The notes under the pieces: model-generated
Database searches by the model: none
The model's input: the letters and a program-made list of their open reading frames with translations, nothing else
What the model was told of the DNA's origin: nothing
Shown: positions 1 through 12,757 of the stretch, in pieces
Numbering within the stretch: position 1 is the stretch's first letter
How the letters are laid out: every line of letters starts with the position of its first letter
From: Dastarcus helophoroides
Taxonomy: Eukaryota; Arthropoda; Insecta; Coleoptera; Bothrideridae
Direction: 5' to 3'
Assembly (NCBI GenBank): GCA_028583605.1
Contig: CM053331.1
Coordinates: forward strand, 8,308,091 to 8,372,090
Length of the DNA stretch: 64,000 bases
Program-made: the position numbers and the translations under genes

Positions 1-2690
1 TTTTTAAAATTTCGACTTTTTGACAAATTTTTAACTTTTGTCAAAATTCCGACTTCTTAAAATACTGAATTTTGATTTGAAAATTACGAACTTTTCAATG
101 CTCGATGTTCAAAACTTCGGTTTTTTGAAAATTTTAATTCTATAACAATTTCAATCTTTTTTAATATTTTAGACTTTTTTTTCAAAATTTGGATTATTTC
201 TCATCTAGTTTTGAAAATTTTGTTTTTTTTTGAAAAACTCAAGATTCCTTTAAATTTGAAATGTTTTAAAATCTAATATAGGTTGTTCTATAGAAATTTC
301 CACATATTCTAGAAAATTTGATTTTTTTTTTGAAAATTTCGACTCCAAATTTTAACTTTCTTTAAATTTCTGACTTATTACTTATTTTATATTATTTACT
401 TTATTTAGTTTATTGATATATGTTTTAATTATTAAAATTTTATATAGTTTATCCTTTTCCAAAATGTTGGCTTTTTTAAAATATCGACTTTTTGACAAAT
501 TTCCAACTTTTGTCAAAATTCCGACTTCTCGAAATGTCGAATTTCGTTTTGAAAATTACGAACTTTTTTAAAGCTCGATTTCCAAAATTTCGATATTTTT
601 AAAATTTTGTTTCTGTAACAATTTCAAACTTTTTCGATACTTTGGACTTTTTTTCCAAATTTGAATTGTTTCTTAACTAGCGTTGGAAATTTTGCTTTTT
701 TGAAAAATTCAAGTTTTCTTAAAATTTTAAATGTCTCAAAATTTAATTTAGGTTGTTCTATAAAAATTTCCCTTTATTCTAGAAGATTTGAGTTTTTTTT
801 GAAAATGTCGACTCCAAATTTTAACTTTCTTTAAATTTCTGACTTATTACTTATTTTATATTATTTACTTTATTTAGTTTATTGCTATGTATTTTAATTA
901 TTAAAATTTTATATAGTTTATCCTTTTCCAAAATGTTGGCTCTTTTAAAATATCGACTTTTTGACAAGTTTCCAACTTTTGTCAAAATTTCGACTTCTTG
1001 AAATGTCGAATTTCGTTTTGAATATTGCGAACTTTTTTGAAGCTCGATTTCCATAATTTCGATATTTTTAAAATTTCGTTTCTATAACAATTTCAATCTT
1101 TTTCGATACTTTAGACTTTTTTTTCCAAATTTGAATTGTTTCTCAACTAGCGTTCAAAATCTTGCTTTTTTTGAAAAATTCAAGTTTTCTTGAAATTTCA
1201 AATGTCTCAAAATTTAATTTAGATTGTCTTTAGAAATTTTCCTTCATTCTAGAAGATTTGATTTTTTTTTTGAAAATTTCGGCTCCAAATTTTAATTTTC
1301 TTTAAATTTCTGACTTATTATTTATTTTATATTATTTACTTTATTTAGTTTATTGCTATGTATTTTAATTATCAAAATTTTATACAGTTTATCCTTTTCC
1401 AAAATGTCGGCTTTTTTAAAATATCGACTTTTTGACAAATTTCCAACTTTTATCAAAATTCCGACTTCTCGAAATGTCGAATTTTGTTTTGAAAATTACG
1501 AACTTTTTTAAAGCTCGATTTCCAAAATTTCGATATTTTCAAAATTTCGTTTCTTAAACAATTTCGAACTTTTTCGATACTTTAGACTTTTTTTCCCAAA
1601 TTTGAATTATTTCTTAACTAGCGTTGGAAATTTTGCTTTTTTTGAAAAATTCAAGTTTTCTTGAAATTTCAAATGTCTCAAAATTTAATTTAGGTTGTTC
1701 TATGAAAATTTCCCTTTATTCTAGAAGATTTGATTTTTTTTGAAAATTTCGACTCCAAATTTATACTTTTTAAAATTTCTGACTTATTACTTACTTATTT
1801 TATATTATATACTTTAATTAGCTTAATGCTATGTATTTTAATTATTAAAATTTTATATAGTTTATCCTTTTCCAAAATGTTGGCTTTTTTAAAATATCGA
1901 CTTTTTGACAAATTTCCAACTTTTGTCAAAATTTCGACTTCTTGAAATGTCGAATTTCGTTTTGAAAATTGCGAACTTTTTTAAAGCTCGATTTCCATAA
2001 TTTCGATATTTTTAAAATTTCGTTTCTATAACAATTTCAAACTTTTTCGATACTTTGGACTTTTTTTTCCAAATTTGCTTTTTTTGAAAAATTCAAGTTT
2101 TCCTGAAATTTTAAATGTCTCAAAATTTAATTTAGGTTGTTCTATAGAAATTTCCCTTTATTCTAGAAGATTTGATTTTTTTTGAAAATTTCGACCTCAA
2201 ATTTAATCTTTTTAAAATTTCTGACTTATAACTTATTTTATATTAATTATCTTATTGCTATATATTTTAATTATTAAAATTTTTATATATTTTATCCTTT
2301 TCCAAAATTTCGACTTTTTAAAATTTCGACTTTTTAATAAATTTCTAACTTTTGTCAAAACTCCGACTTCTCAAAATGCCGAATTTTCTTTTGAAAATTA
2401 CGAACGTTTTCGAAGTTTGATTTCCTAAATTTCGATTTTTTTCAAAATTTCGTTTCTATAACAATTTCAACCTTTTTCGATATTTTAGACTTTTTTCATT
2501 TGGATTGTCTCTCAACTGGTTTTGGACATTTTGCTTTTATGTGAAAAATTCAAGTTTTCTTTAAATTTCGAATATTTTAAAAATTTAATTTATTTTGTTC
2601 TTAGAAATTTCCACTTGTTCTAGAAATATTGATTGTTTTTAATTTCGACTCCAAATTTTGACTTTTTTTAAATTTCTGACTTTTTTGACT
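1..2690. repeat. Tandem satellite, ~470 bp monomer (array A)
   Basis: A T-rich satellite runs off the left edge. The landmark ATCCTTTTCCAAAATG recurs at 451, 920, 1391, 1864 and 2294, so the monomers are about 469, 471, 473 and 430 bp. Each monomer repeats the same order: TTGACAAATTTCCAACTTTT, AACTTTTTTAAAGCTCG, TTCTAGAAGATTTGA and GACTTATTACTTATTTTA. The last monomer is divergent and grades into the next array near 2690. No gene is seen. The short open frames in both strands follow the monomer and are not coding. Confidence 0.9.
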
Positions 2691-5000
2691 GGATTACCTT
2701 TAAAAATTCGACTTCTCATATGTCAATTTGTTTAGATTTCGACAAATTTTACCTTTTTAAACAATTTCAACTTAAAAATTTTGCTTTTTTTAAACAATTC
2801 ATATTTTTGTAAATGTCGAAGATTTTTTGAATATTTCGACTTATTTTTGAAAAAAAAAACAATGCCAATCGAAATCCCTCAAAGTTTTTATTTTTCAAAT
2901 TTTGAAGCCCTCGACTTTTTTTGAAAATTCCGACTTTTTGAAAAACACTTTTTTTGTAATTTCAACTTTAACATTTTAAAAATTTAAGCTTAATTTTTTC
3001 AAAAGTTTCGAATTTTTCTCGAGATTTTATTATTTTGGAAATTTCGACTTTTGCAATTTCAATTTTTTTTTAATGCAATATTTCGAATATTTTTAAATTT
3101 TGAGATTTTTTGAAAATTTTAAGAGATTTTTTAAATTATCGGCTATTGAAAATTCGAATTTTTCTAAAGATTTTCCCTTTTTGAAACTTTTCTTTTTTTG
3201 AAACTTTTTGGCATATTTTTTTGACCTTTCAAAAATTCGATTTTACCTCGACTTTATTTATGTGGAACTTTTATAAAAAAAATTAATTACCAGGTTTTCG
3301 TAGATTTAAATTTTTTGAAAATTATGACTACAATTGGAATCTTTTTTCAGAATTCGTCGTTTTGTAGGTTTTATTATTATTTTTTTTTAAATTTAGACTG
3401 TTGTAACTTTTAAAATATTAGACTCTTCCATAAATCTCATTTTTTTTTAATTGGAATTTTCCTAAAGGAGTCACTTTTTTGACTAGATTGTCTTTAAAAA
3501 TTCGACTTTTCTTAGAAGTCAATTTGTTTAGTTTTCGACAAATTTTACCTTTTTAAAAAAAACTTCAACTTGAAAATTTCGCTTTTTTTGAACAATTTAT
3601 ATTTTTGTAAATTTCGAAGTTTTTTTTAGTATTTCGACTTATTTTTGAAAGAAAAACAATGCGAATTAAAATTCCTTAAAATTTTTATTTTTCAAATTTT
3701 GAAGCCCTCGACTCTTCGAAAATTCCTACTTTTTGAAAAACATTTTTTTTGTAATTTCAACTTTGACATTTTAAAAATTCAAACTGAATTTTTTCAAAAG
3801 TATTAGCCCTTTCGAAAATATCTCTTATTTTCAGTTTCGAATTTTTCTCGAGATTTTATTTTTTTGGAAATTTCGACTTTTGCACTTTCCATTTTTATTT
3901 AAATGCGACATTTCGATTTTTTAAACTTTAAGAAAAAAAACTTTTGAGATTCCTTGACAATTTCAAGAGATTTTTCAAATTATCGGCTACGAAAAATTCG
4001 AGTTTTTCTAAAGATTTTCCCTTTTTAAAACTCTTTGAGATTTTTTGACTTTTCAAAAGTTTGATTTTTTCTTGACTTTATTTATGTGGAAATCCGCGTT
4101 TTTTAAAAAAAAATCAATTACCAGGTTTTGGCAGAATTAAATTTTTTGAAAGTTGTGACTACAGTTTTAACCTTTTTTCAGAATTCATCGTTTTGTCGAT
4201 TTTTTTTGAATTTAGACTGTTGTAATTTCAATAATTTTTAAAATATTTGACCCTTCCCTAAATGTCATTTTTTTATTTGAATTTTTCTAAAGGAGTGACT
4301 TTGAAAATGGGAACTTTTTCAGAACTTCAATATTGTTTAATTTCAATTTTTGGGAAAAGTCCATTTTCTCGAAAATTTGAAACTTTTTAGAAACTTGGAT
4401 ATTTTTGAAAATGTTGCTTTTTTCAGAATTTCGACTTTTTAATTTTCGATATTTTGGAGAATTTTACTTTTTTTTTCATTTGTATATTTTTACTTTTTTT
4501 CTAAGGTACCACTATTTTTGAAAATTAAAAGTTTTTTGAAAAATTGATATTTTTACAAAATTTTGTTTTTTTGTTTATAAATTTCGAACATTTTTACATT
4601 TTATACCTTTTTCTTCAAAATGTCAACTTTTTAAAGAAATTCCACTATTTTTGAAAATTTCGAACTTTATTTAAATTTTGCCACTTTTTGAAAATTTTAA
4701 CTTTTTAAAAAATTCAACAATTTTCCAAAATGTTTACAATATTTATGTGGAAATCCGCATTTATGAAAAAATCAAAAATACAATTTTCGTAGATTTAAAA
4801 TTTTTGAAAGTTATGACTACAATTCCAACCTTTTTTCAGAATTCGTCGTTTTGTCGATTTTTTGTTTTTTTTTTTAATTTAGACTGTTGTAACTTCAACT
4901 TCTTTTGAAATATTTGACCCATTCCTTTTTTATTGGAATTTTTTAAAGAAGTGACTGAAAATGTGAACCTTTTCAGTTCTTCAATATTTATTTAATTTAA
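2687..5000. repeat. Second tandem repeat block, ~794 bp unit
   Basis: A different T-rich unit follows the 470 bp array. The segment starting at GACTGGATTACC (2687) recurs as GACTAGATTGTC at 3481, a period of about 794 bp. A further segment containing TTTATTTATGTGGAA, then GACTAC and TTTTTTCAGAATTC, recurs near 3250, 4078 and 4741, giving a partial third copy. Internally it is built from the same TTTCGAC-like words as the first array. No coding content is visible. Confidence 0.75.
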
Positions 5001-6603
5001 TTTTTTTAGAAAAGTCCATTTTTTTCCAAAGGAAAGGCAAGGAGTGTTCTTTGGAGTTGATTTCCTGAATTTGGATTGAAAATATCCAGATTCTAACGTT
5101 AGAAAACGCTGAGAAAAAAACATGTGGCTTCTTATTTTGATTTTTGTCTTTGTTCTTTTTTTTCTTTGTAGGTGAATTACATTTAAAAAAATGAATTGGT
5201 CGTCGGTTAATTTATTTAAATTTCCTCCAACTCCGCTGAAATACCTCAAGTGCTTGTCACAGAATATAATTTTAATGTATGTGAGTGTAAATAATTGTGA
5301 CATTATTTCCACAACACATTCGAATTCCGTATCTAATTTCCTCTAGAAATCGAAGGATTCCGTGTTGGAAAACAACGGTGCAATAAATTTAACTAAAATG
5401 GAGAGGAAAATCAACATGGAATGTCATTTATATGAGATTATTATTTCGAATTATATATCCTAGTAAATTGTTTACTCGTATAAATATCGCCAGAGCACGA
5501 CAAATATTGAATAAATATTGATTTCATTAGCTGTTAACTTACGTTATATTTGATCGTGAACAATAAAACTGCCGTAAAAGCGAAATAAATCAATTATATT
5601 TATATAGAACAAAACCAATCATAAAATTATTTACAGACCTCCACTATTTTGATGTGTCATTTTGATGGCCATAAAAATATATCGCATATTTATTCCGACA
5701 CAAATACCATATAGGAAACAGAGGAACATTACCATTGGTCAACTCACACTAAACTGGGACGCTCCCAAACTGTTTGGTCAATCGAACAAGTTAAAACAAA
5801 AATTTTCCACATCAAAATTACTTTTGATTAATAGATTGATGACTCAATCGAATTTTTTTGACTGTAAACTTGTTCATGTAAATAGTAGATTCTGTATCTT
5901 GTAGCAAAAGCAATACATTTCCGGACGACGATGTAATTGTGGCCAAGGTGTTAGCCGACGCTAACAAACAACGAGTCCAAGAATGTGCTTTTACTACAAG
6001 GTAAACATACTATTTTCTCTGAAATCGCAATCAATGTTACTTACATTCGGGAATTTTTATCAATTCATGACACTCTTCATTGTCATTGTAAAAGTCAATT
6101 TTCTGCTTAAGACGAAAAATAATTTTCTCGGGCTGCTTTGTGATGATTCCTTAGCGATGAAGTAAATTACTGAAATAGTATTTTGGGGCCTGAAATTCCG
6201 CGCTGAGAAAGTAAGCATTCCAGAGCGATTTCAGGAAAAAAAATGTAACTGAAAATTCGTTGACACGAAAACTGTTTAACATTGTTAGGGTACTGGGGTC
6301 ACTAAACTAATAATCTCATTTCGATTTTTCTGAAAATTGTGATCTTTTCGATCGACCTTTTGAAAATTTCGATAAGTTTTGAATATAGTAAGCTCCTCTT
6401 AATAGAATAACGTTGGTACATACGATTTTGATAACTAAGAACTTCCTTGTTTGTTTTTGTTTAATAGAATCTTCCTCGCGGGACATCCTCGCGATGCTAC
6501 TTGATAAGGTATTTCTGTAAGTATTTCTGGCTCAACATTTATTCCTCATTTGTCCTTCCTAATTGAATTCCCATAAAAAATGCAATGAGTTTGAAAAAAA
6601 TTA
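5001..6603. other. Low-copy intergenic DNA, no gene recognised
   Basis: This stretch is not made of the satellite words and looks like ordinary AT-rich low-copy sequence. Open frames of 60 to 106 codons exist at 4992-5312 (minus), 5662-5904 (plus) and 5983-6165 (plus). Their translations show no domain, signal or compositional pattern I recognise. No splice-bounded exon can be argued from the sequence alone. Confidence 0.5.
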
Positions 6604-6865
6604 GAAATTGAAATACAAATCTTGTCCCATGAAACCAAGAAAGATTAAAAAACACATCAAAGGTTGCTCTAACGCGTTTCGATAGCCAAGCTATCATCTT
6701 CAGAGAGATACACACTCTGAAGCTGTATCTCTCTGAAGGTGATAGCTTGGCTATCGAAAAGCGTTAGAGCAACCTTTGTTGCGTTTTTTAATCTTTCTTG
6801 TTTTCAGGGGACAAGTTTTGTATTTCAATTTTTGAAGATAACCAAAGACCAGTCCGCTCCACCAA
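6604..6865. mobile_element. PLE-derived inverted-pair hairpin, locus 1
   Basis: Two copies of the Penelope-type terminal repeat sit head to head around a short spacer (about 6711-6725). Each arm contains, in ribozyme sense, a hammerhead-like motif, then AGAGCAACCTTTGTTG, AATCTTTCTTG, GGGGACAAG and TTTGAAGATAACCAA. The minus-strand motif at 6667-6707 is intact: CTCT, CTGAAGA, helix GATAGC/GCTATC, GAAACGCGTT, AGAG. The plus-strand motif at 6729-6769 has CTGAAGG and an altered GAAAAGCG, so it is decayed. No protein is encoded. It is assigned to the PLE by identity with the ends of the GIY-YIG copies at 46330-46980 and 61173-61831. Confidence 0.85.
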
Positions 6866-8030
6866 AGAAAAAAGAAAAAAGAAAAAAAAAAAGAAAGGAA
6901 AAAGAAGAGAAAAAAGAAAACAAGAAAAAAATCTGATTCTTATAACCGGTAATTTCTACTTTATCAATTATTTTTCGTTTCCGTCCCCCAGCATTTGATT
7001 TTATTAAGCGGTTGATTCGATAAACCGGAGATTCTATTAATTTGCATCTACTATATTTAGCCCTTTTGGAATATTTTGCTTTTTATTTTAAACTAGAACG
7101 ATTGTTCAAAGTTTCGACTTTTTGAAAATTCTGGCACTCTTAAAGAATTCGACTCTTTTTTGAAAATTTGTCAAAACTTTCATTTTTTTCCCAAATTTAC
7201 AACTTTTAAAAGTGGAATTTTTTTGTCTAAGTTTTAATCTTTTTAAAAATGCTTTAAAAATTTGGGCCTTTTGAAAATATTTGAATTTTATTTAAAAATG
7301 AAGTCATTTTAAAGAATTCTACTTTTTTTTGGTGGAACGGACTGGTCCTTGGTGATCTTCAAAAGCTGAAATACAAATCTTATCCTTTGAAACCAAGAAA
7401 GATTAAGAAAAGAAATAGTGTATCTCTCTGAAGATAATAGCGTGTCTATCGAAACGCGTTAGAGCAACCTTTGATGCGTTTTTAAATCTTTCTTGTTTTC
7501 AGGGGACAAGTTTTGTATTTCAATTTTTGAAGATAACCAAGGACCAATCCGCTCCACCAAAAAAATGGAAAAAGAAAAAAAAAAGAAAAGAAAAAGAAGA
7601 GAAAAAGAAAACAAGGAAAAGTCTGATTCTTATAACCGGTAATTTCTACTTTATCAATTATCATTCGTTTCCGTCCCCCAGCATTTGAGTTTATTAAGCG
7701 GTTGATTCGATAAACCGGGGATTCTATTAACCTGAATCTACTATATTTCGACCTTTTTGAATATTTTGCTTTTTATTTTAAACTAGAACGATTGTTAAAA
7801 GTTTCGACTTTTTGAAAATTCTGGCACTCAAAGAATTCGCCTTTTTTTTGAAAATTTGTCAAAACTTTAATTTTTTTCCCAAATTTACAACTTTTAAAAG
7901 TGGAATTGTTTTGCCAAAATTTTATTCTTTTTAAAAAATGCTACATACTTTAAAAAATTGGACTTTTTGAAAATATTTGGATTTTATTTAAAAATAAAGT
8001 CATTTTGAAGAATTCTACTTTTGGTGGAAC
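6640..8030. repeat. Tandem duplication of ~690 bp including a PLE arm
   Basis: The block with TCTGATTCTTATAACCGG at 6932 recurs at 7622, an offset of 690 bp. The following GTTTCCGTCCCCCAGCATTT, GCGGTTGATTCGATAAACC and AACTAGAACGATTG also recur. Each unit runs from one PLE hairpin to the next, and each carries an A-rich AAGAAAAAAG tract. The duplication is direct and copies differ by scattered changes and small indels. Confidence 0.85.
7329..7560. mobile_element. PLE-derived inverted-pair hairpin, locus 2
   Basis: The left arm starts at GGTGGAACGGACTGGTCC and is cut short after AAGAAAGATTAAGAAA, so it lacks its ribozyme motif. The right arm carries CTCTCTGAAGATAATAGC, GCGTGTCTATC and GAAACGCGTTAGAG, then continues to GACCAATCCGCTCCACC. 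Helix II in this arm is weakened by substitutions. It lies at the junction of the 690 bp duplication. Confidence 0.8.
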
Positions 8031-8410
8031 GGACTGGTCCTTGGTTATCTTCAAAAACTGAAATACAAATCTTGTCCTTTGAAACCAAGAAAGATTAAGA
8101 AACACAACAAAGGTTGTTGTAATGCGTTTCGATAGCCAAGCCATCATCTTCAGAGAAATAGTGTATCTCTCTGAAGATAATAGCTTGGCTATCGAAATGC
8201 ATTATAGCAACCTTTGTTGTGTTTTTTAATATTTTGTTAAAAAACACAACAAAGGTTGCTCTAATACGTTCGAATAGCCAAGATATCATCTTCAGAGAGA
8301 TACTGTATCTCTCTGAAGATAATAGATTGGCTATCGAAACGCGTTATAGAAACCTTTGTTGTGTTTTTTAATCTTTCTTGGTTTCAGGGGACAAGATTTG
8401 TATTTCAAGA
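8021..8410. mobile_element. Nested double PLE hairpin, locus 3
   Basis: There are two successive inverted pairs. The first pair spans about 8023-8232, and the second begins with AAAAAACACAACAAAGGTTG near 8236. Four hammerhead-like motifs are therefore present in alternating orientation, most with substitutions in helix II or the CGCG helix III. The outer right arm ends abruptly after TTTGTATTTCAA near 8408. The sequence does not show whether it arose by insertion of one hairpin into another or by template switching. Confidence 0.8.
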
Positions 8411-10026
8411 ATTCTACTGTCCTGGAAAACTTCGAAATTTTTCACTTCTCTAAGAATTTCTACGTTTATCGAAATTTTGCCTTTTTATGCACCTTTTGAC
8501 ATTTTTGGATTACCGTTTTTTTTTCCAAATTTTTACTTTTTCAAAATTTGAACATTTCTTTTTCCAAAATTGGTTTCATAAATTTGAATTGAAAATTTTA
8601 AAATGTTGAAGTTATTAAAAGAAGCAAAATTTCGGGAAAAAAGTTGAAATTTTGAAAAAATGAAATTTATCAAAAATTGCAAATTTTCAAATGTCCAAAT
8701 TAAAAAATTTATCAAAATTTTCAAAAATTTGGATTCATCTCATTGGATATTTCAACTTTTTTGAAGTTATGAAAATGCAAATTTTTCTCAGAATCTCTAC
8801 TTTTTTTATAAATTAACACTTTTTTTGAGTATTTTGGCACTTGAAAGGTTTTTCCAAAATTTTTCCTTTTTATTTGAAACATGGAAATTTCGAATTTTGA
8901 TTCTTAAATTTTGACTTGTATTATCGACTCTTTGAAAATCTACTTTTTTGCAATGTTACGATTGACTAATTTTTGAAACATTGCCAGTGAATGCAGCGTA
9001 ATAAAAAAAACATTCATTCACTTAAATATAATTTGAATAAATTTTAAAATCTTCACATTGATAATTAACAAAGAAGTGAGTAATTAAACTAAAAAAAATG
9101 CCAAAATTTCAACTTCAGAAGAAAGCGTTGAAAATTTGGGCGTCGCCAATTTCTTCAAACTTCAATTTCAAGAAGAAAGAATTTCAAGAAATTTCGAGAT
9201 CGAAATAAAAATTGCTTGATAAATTTAAAGATACAATATTTCCTGAAATTTGAAGTGTTTTTTGAAAACTGTGAATCTTTCATTAATATTATTAATTTTT
9301 CGTAAAATATCAAAAAGAAATATCAAATTAAAGTTTCCTATTCATTTTTTTCCATTCAAATCGAAATTTGGATATTATTATAATCAATTTCGTAAATTGG
9401 ATCCCAAAATATTGCGATTAAAAACGAATTATTGAAAATAAACTTGGAATTTCCAGAAGAACTATAATTTAATAATAAATTTTGGAAGAAACATGTCAAT
9501 TCAAATTCTTAGAATTTCAAGTTAATAGGTTTATGACTAAATATGAAGTTTCAAGGTTAGAAGCCAGCATTTCAAATTTGGTTTCAAAACTCGCAAATTT
9601 TAACCATAAATTCTACTTGCTTGTGATTTTAGAATGGAAATATTAATATTAAAGTTAAAATTATCTAAAATACTGGACATTTATGCAGAATTCAAAATTT
9701 AAACAAAAAAGCTTACTTTGGAAAAAAGCTTACATTGTAAAAAAAAAGCATTTAATGGAGAAAACATGAATTAGGATGAAAAATATTTTCGATATAAAAA
9801 AATTAGCAAAAGGCGAAAAATTCATCCTTAAATTGATTTTTAGCAAAAACGAAAAATTCAATCATTTCGAGCATAATGAACCAAAAATCGTAAAGCTTTG
9901 AAATTTTTTGGATTTCTTTCAAATCCTTTGAAATTAAAAAGTTAAATTCATATCATTAGTCTAACCATTATTTATAAAGTTATGCCAAGTTAAACGAATA
10001 TTCCAAATTCATTACATTTTTTTAAT
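8411..10026. other. AT-rich degenerate DNA, no gene
   Basis: This stretch first resembles the TTTCGAC/AAAATTT satellite words, then becomes AT-rich sequence without a clear period. Short frames (for example 8533-8724 minus and 9250-9435 plus) are Phe/Leu/Lys/Asn-rich products of low-complexity DNA. I see nothing that supports a gene or RNA here. Confidence 0.5.
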
Positions 10027-10585
10027 CAACTTTCTAGTTTATTCTTCATGGTAGACCCTTATTGACCGGAAATATTATGTTTTTTTTCAATTTATTTAAC
10101 ATTTCTTCGGCCCAGTTTGGAAATATTTAATTTTTTATGGTTTGTTGACAATGTTCTAAACAGTTTTTGAAATGCGACTACATGATATTTAAATTTATTG
10201 AAAACGTCACCTCAGGACAGTCACAAATTAAGAGGTTAGTTTATTTTACATAGAATAGGAATAATGAAAAATAGGAGACCAAAAATTAGATATAAAAAAA
10301 AAATGTTTTTTTTATTTTTATACTTTCCTAATTTATCAAAAAAACAACTTTTTTTCCATATCTAATTTTTGGTCTCCTATTTTTCATTATTCCTATTCTA
10401 TGTAAAATAAATTAACCTCTTAATTTGTGACTGTCATTAGGTGACGTTTTCAATAAATTTAAATATCACGTAGTCGCATTTCAAAAACTGTTTAGAAAAT
10501 TGTCAACAAACCATAAAAATTTAAATATTTCCAAACTGGGCCGAAGAAATGTTAAATAAATTGAAAAAAAAAACAACTTTCTAGT
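10027..10585. mobile_element. Large foldback element with 12 bp flanking direct repeat
   Basis: Two arms of about 215 bp (10079-10293 and 10359-10571) are near-perfect reverse complements around a loop of about 65 bp. The arms carry CTTCGGCCCAGTTTGG / CCAAACTGGGCCGAAG and AATAGGAATAATGAAAAATA / its complement. The 12-mer CAACTTTCTAGT occurs at 10027-10038 and 10574-10585 and may be a target-site duplication. About 40 bp between the left 12-mer and the left arm has no partner on the right. No coding capacity is present. It could be a foldback MITE or an inverted duplication of one insertion. Confidence 0.75.
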
Positions 10586-10688
10586 ATTAATTTTTCTTCA
10601 AAACCCAATGACCAGAGCTTTTAGAGAATGCTTTCTGAAAGCTCTACTCGCATTTTCTGTACAATAATTATTTTCAGAGTTATTTTTT

Positions 10689-10881
10689 ATTTTTTTGGTG
10701 GAACGGAATGGTCCTTGGCTATCTTCAAAAATTGAAATACAGAACTTGTTCCCTGAAACCAAGAAAGATTAAAAAACGCAACAAACGTTGTGTTTTTTAA
10801 TCTTTCTTGGGTACAGGGGACAAGTTCTGTATTTCAATTTTTGAAGATAACCAAGGACTAGTCCTTTGCTCCGTTGCACCA
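10689..10881. mobile_element. Short PLE-derived hairpin lacking the ribozyme, locus 4
   Basis: The outer parts of two inverted PLE terminal repeats are joined directly at CGCAACAAACGTTGTG. The left arm starts GGTGGAACGGAATGGTCC and the right arm ends at GCTCCGTTGCACC. The central hammerhead-like motif is missing from both arms, so this copy is either internally deleted or a shorter derivative. A similar short form is at 52039-52155. Confidence 0.8.
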
Positions 10882-12757
10882 AAAATAAGGAGGATCAATC
10901 AAATTTTTAACAAAAAGAAAGCATGAGAAGTACATAAGCCATCGAAGTCATAAAGTCATCTTGTTCTAACGACGATACCTGAGCGAAAAATCATCGTAAG
11001 AATCTCGGAAACCGATGAAATTTAAGTAAATTAGATTTCAGCATAGTTTTACTGAAATTGCTGAAAAACATTGTTAAAATACGTTTTAAAGATAAACAGA
11101 AAATTGAAAAAATATTCAGTCAACCCTCAGGATTAATTAAAAACTGCTGGCCCTACAAATTTTTTATCTTAAGGTCTGAAAACTAGAAGCTTGGGATTTC
11201 AACTCTTTTTTTTTGGCTATTTTCATTCGTTACAGCCTTTTGAAAATAACCTAAAATTGTGTCTTTTTTATAACCGTTAATTTCTGGGCCTAGTGTAATA
11301 AGAAATTTGAACCATACACCAATCCGAATTTCGACGTTTTAACCCAGTGCAATGTTCAAGTCAAAACACAATAAAAGAACACGAAATTTTAAAAACATTT
11401 ATAATTGTGAGTTCAACTTTCAAAGATAAGTCACAATTTAGATAAAGTGGTTGAATTTCCAAATACTGCTTTGAAATTACTAAAAGTCGATTGTTTTAAA
11501 AATTGAAATCAAATTTTCAGCTATATATTCAAAACTTCGAAAAAAAAAAGCTCAATATTTGATATTTTTCATTTTCAACTCGAATTTTTTTGTAATTTAA
11601 AAGGGAAATGGAAATTGTGTGGAATTTTTTACTTTTCTAGCTACAACTCTGACTACGTTTTTCTGTCATGGAATTTGTTAAAACAGTTCCATTAACTCGG
11701 ATTAAAAACAAAGACAAGATTTAAAATAATTGGAATCCGTAAATATCTTACACAATCAGTGGCAATTGATTGACTTAATTGCAAGTCATTTTATTCTTAT
11801 CACTATCACAAACAACACTTTTCTTTTACAGCTAATTTATATGTTTTTTTCTGTGTAGTACAATCAATTAATATTTTAATATAAAGATGTTAACTTTTGT
11901 CGACTTGCCAAACAGTAAATAAAAACAACAAATCATATTGAAAATGATAAGGCAAAGAACATACTTTCATTTAGCTCGAATTCATTGTTTACTTTGTAAT
12001 CAAATACAAGCCTATGAACGAAAAAAAATTCTATAATGCTCAATACTAACGCTGCAATTGTTTTTTATGATCAATTTAAGGGGAAAGGTTGGGGTTTGTT
12101 TAATTAATCAGAGAGTCACCCGGAGGAAATTGTAGTTGTCAGTACTCGTGGATCGTTATGAAGCTTTGGGGGACGCAACGACGCAGAATTAACATCCTTT
12201 CGCGAACACCCTAACGTGGAGCATCCTTTAGGACAATTATATTTGTTGGCAAATGCGATTCTTTCTCAAGATACCTCCCGAAGCATAGTGCATAACGAAT
12301 ACTAAGCTGCAATTACACAACAGCAAACGAGAGAAGATTCCAGATGAAAAACTATCCTCAACTAGCATAGTGCATAACGAATGCTAAATTGCAATTAAAC
12401 AACAGCAAATGAGAGAACAGTCAAGATAAAAAACTATACTCAACTAGAATTTTAATGAAAAAGGCGGCTTTCAGGAGATACAGGCCGTTTCAGGAGATAA
12501 AGACCACTCTCCCTCAGGATCACCATCGAAGCATAGGTAGTGTATTTTGATTGTTGGATTACTAAACTAGAATTATCCAACAGCAAACAAGAGAACACTT
12601 AGAATAAAAAAAATGTCCGCAACTACAAAATTAATTTAAAGATGCAGATTTCGGAAGATAAAAGTTACTGAAGTAACCAAACCAGTGGTGCAAAAGCATA
12701 ATTAAGCAAACCTAACATTCGTAATTCGTCTTAGAACAGTTGTTCAAAACAATAAGG
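10882..12757. other. Low-copy DNA with a ~79 bp minisatellite
   Basis: Mostly unremarkable AT-rich DNA without a recognisable gene. Near 12284-12600 a unit of about 77-80 bp is repeated. GCATAGTGCATAACGAAT and AACAGCAAACGAGAGAA occur near 12287 and again near 12364, and a diverged third copy sits near 12530-12600. The rest shows no clear repeat, promoter or RNA structure. Confidence 0.55.

Noticed and set aside
4992..5312. 106-codon minus frame as a small gene
   Set aside because: It has no recognisable domain, basic low-complexity stretches, and spans the edge of the satellite.
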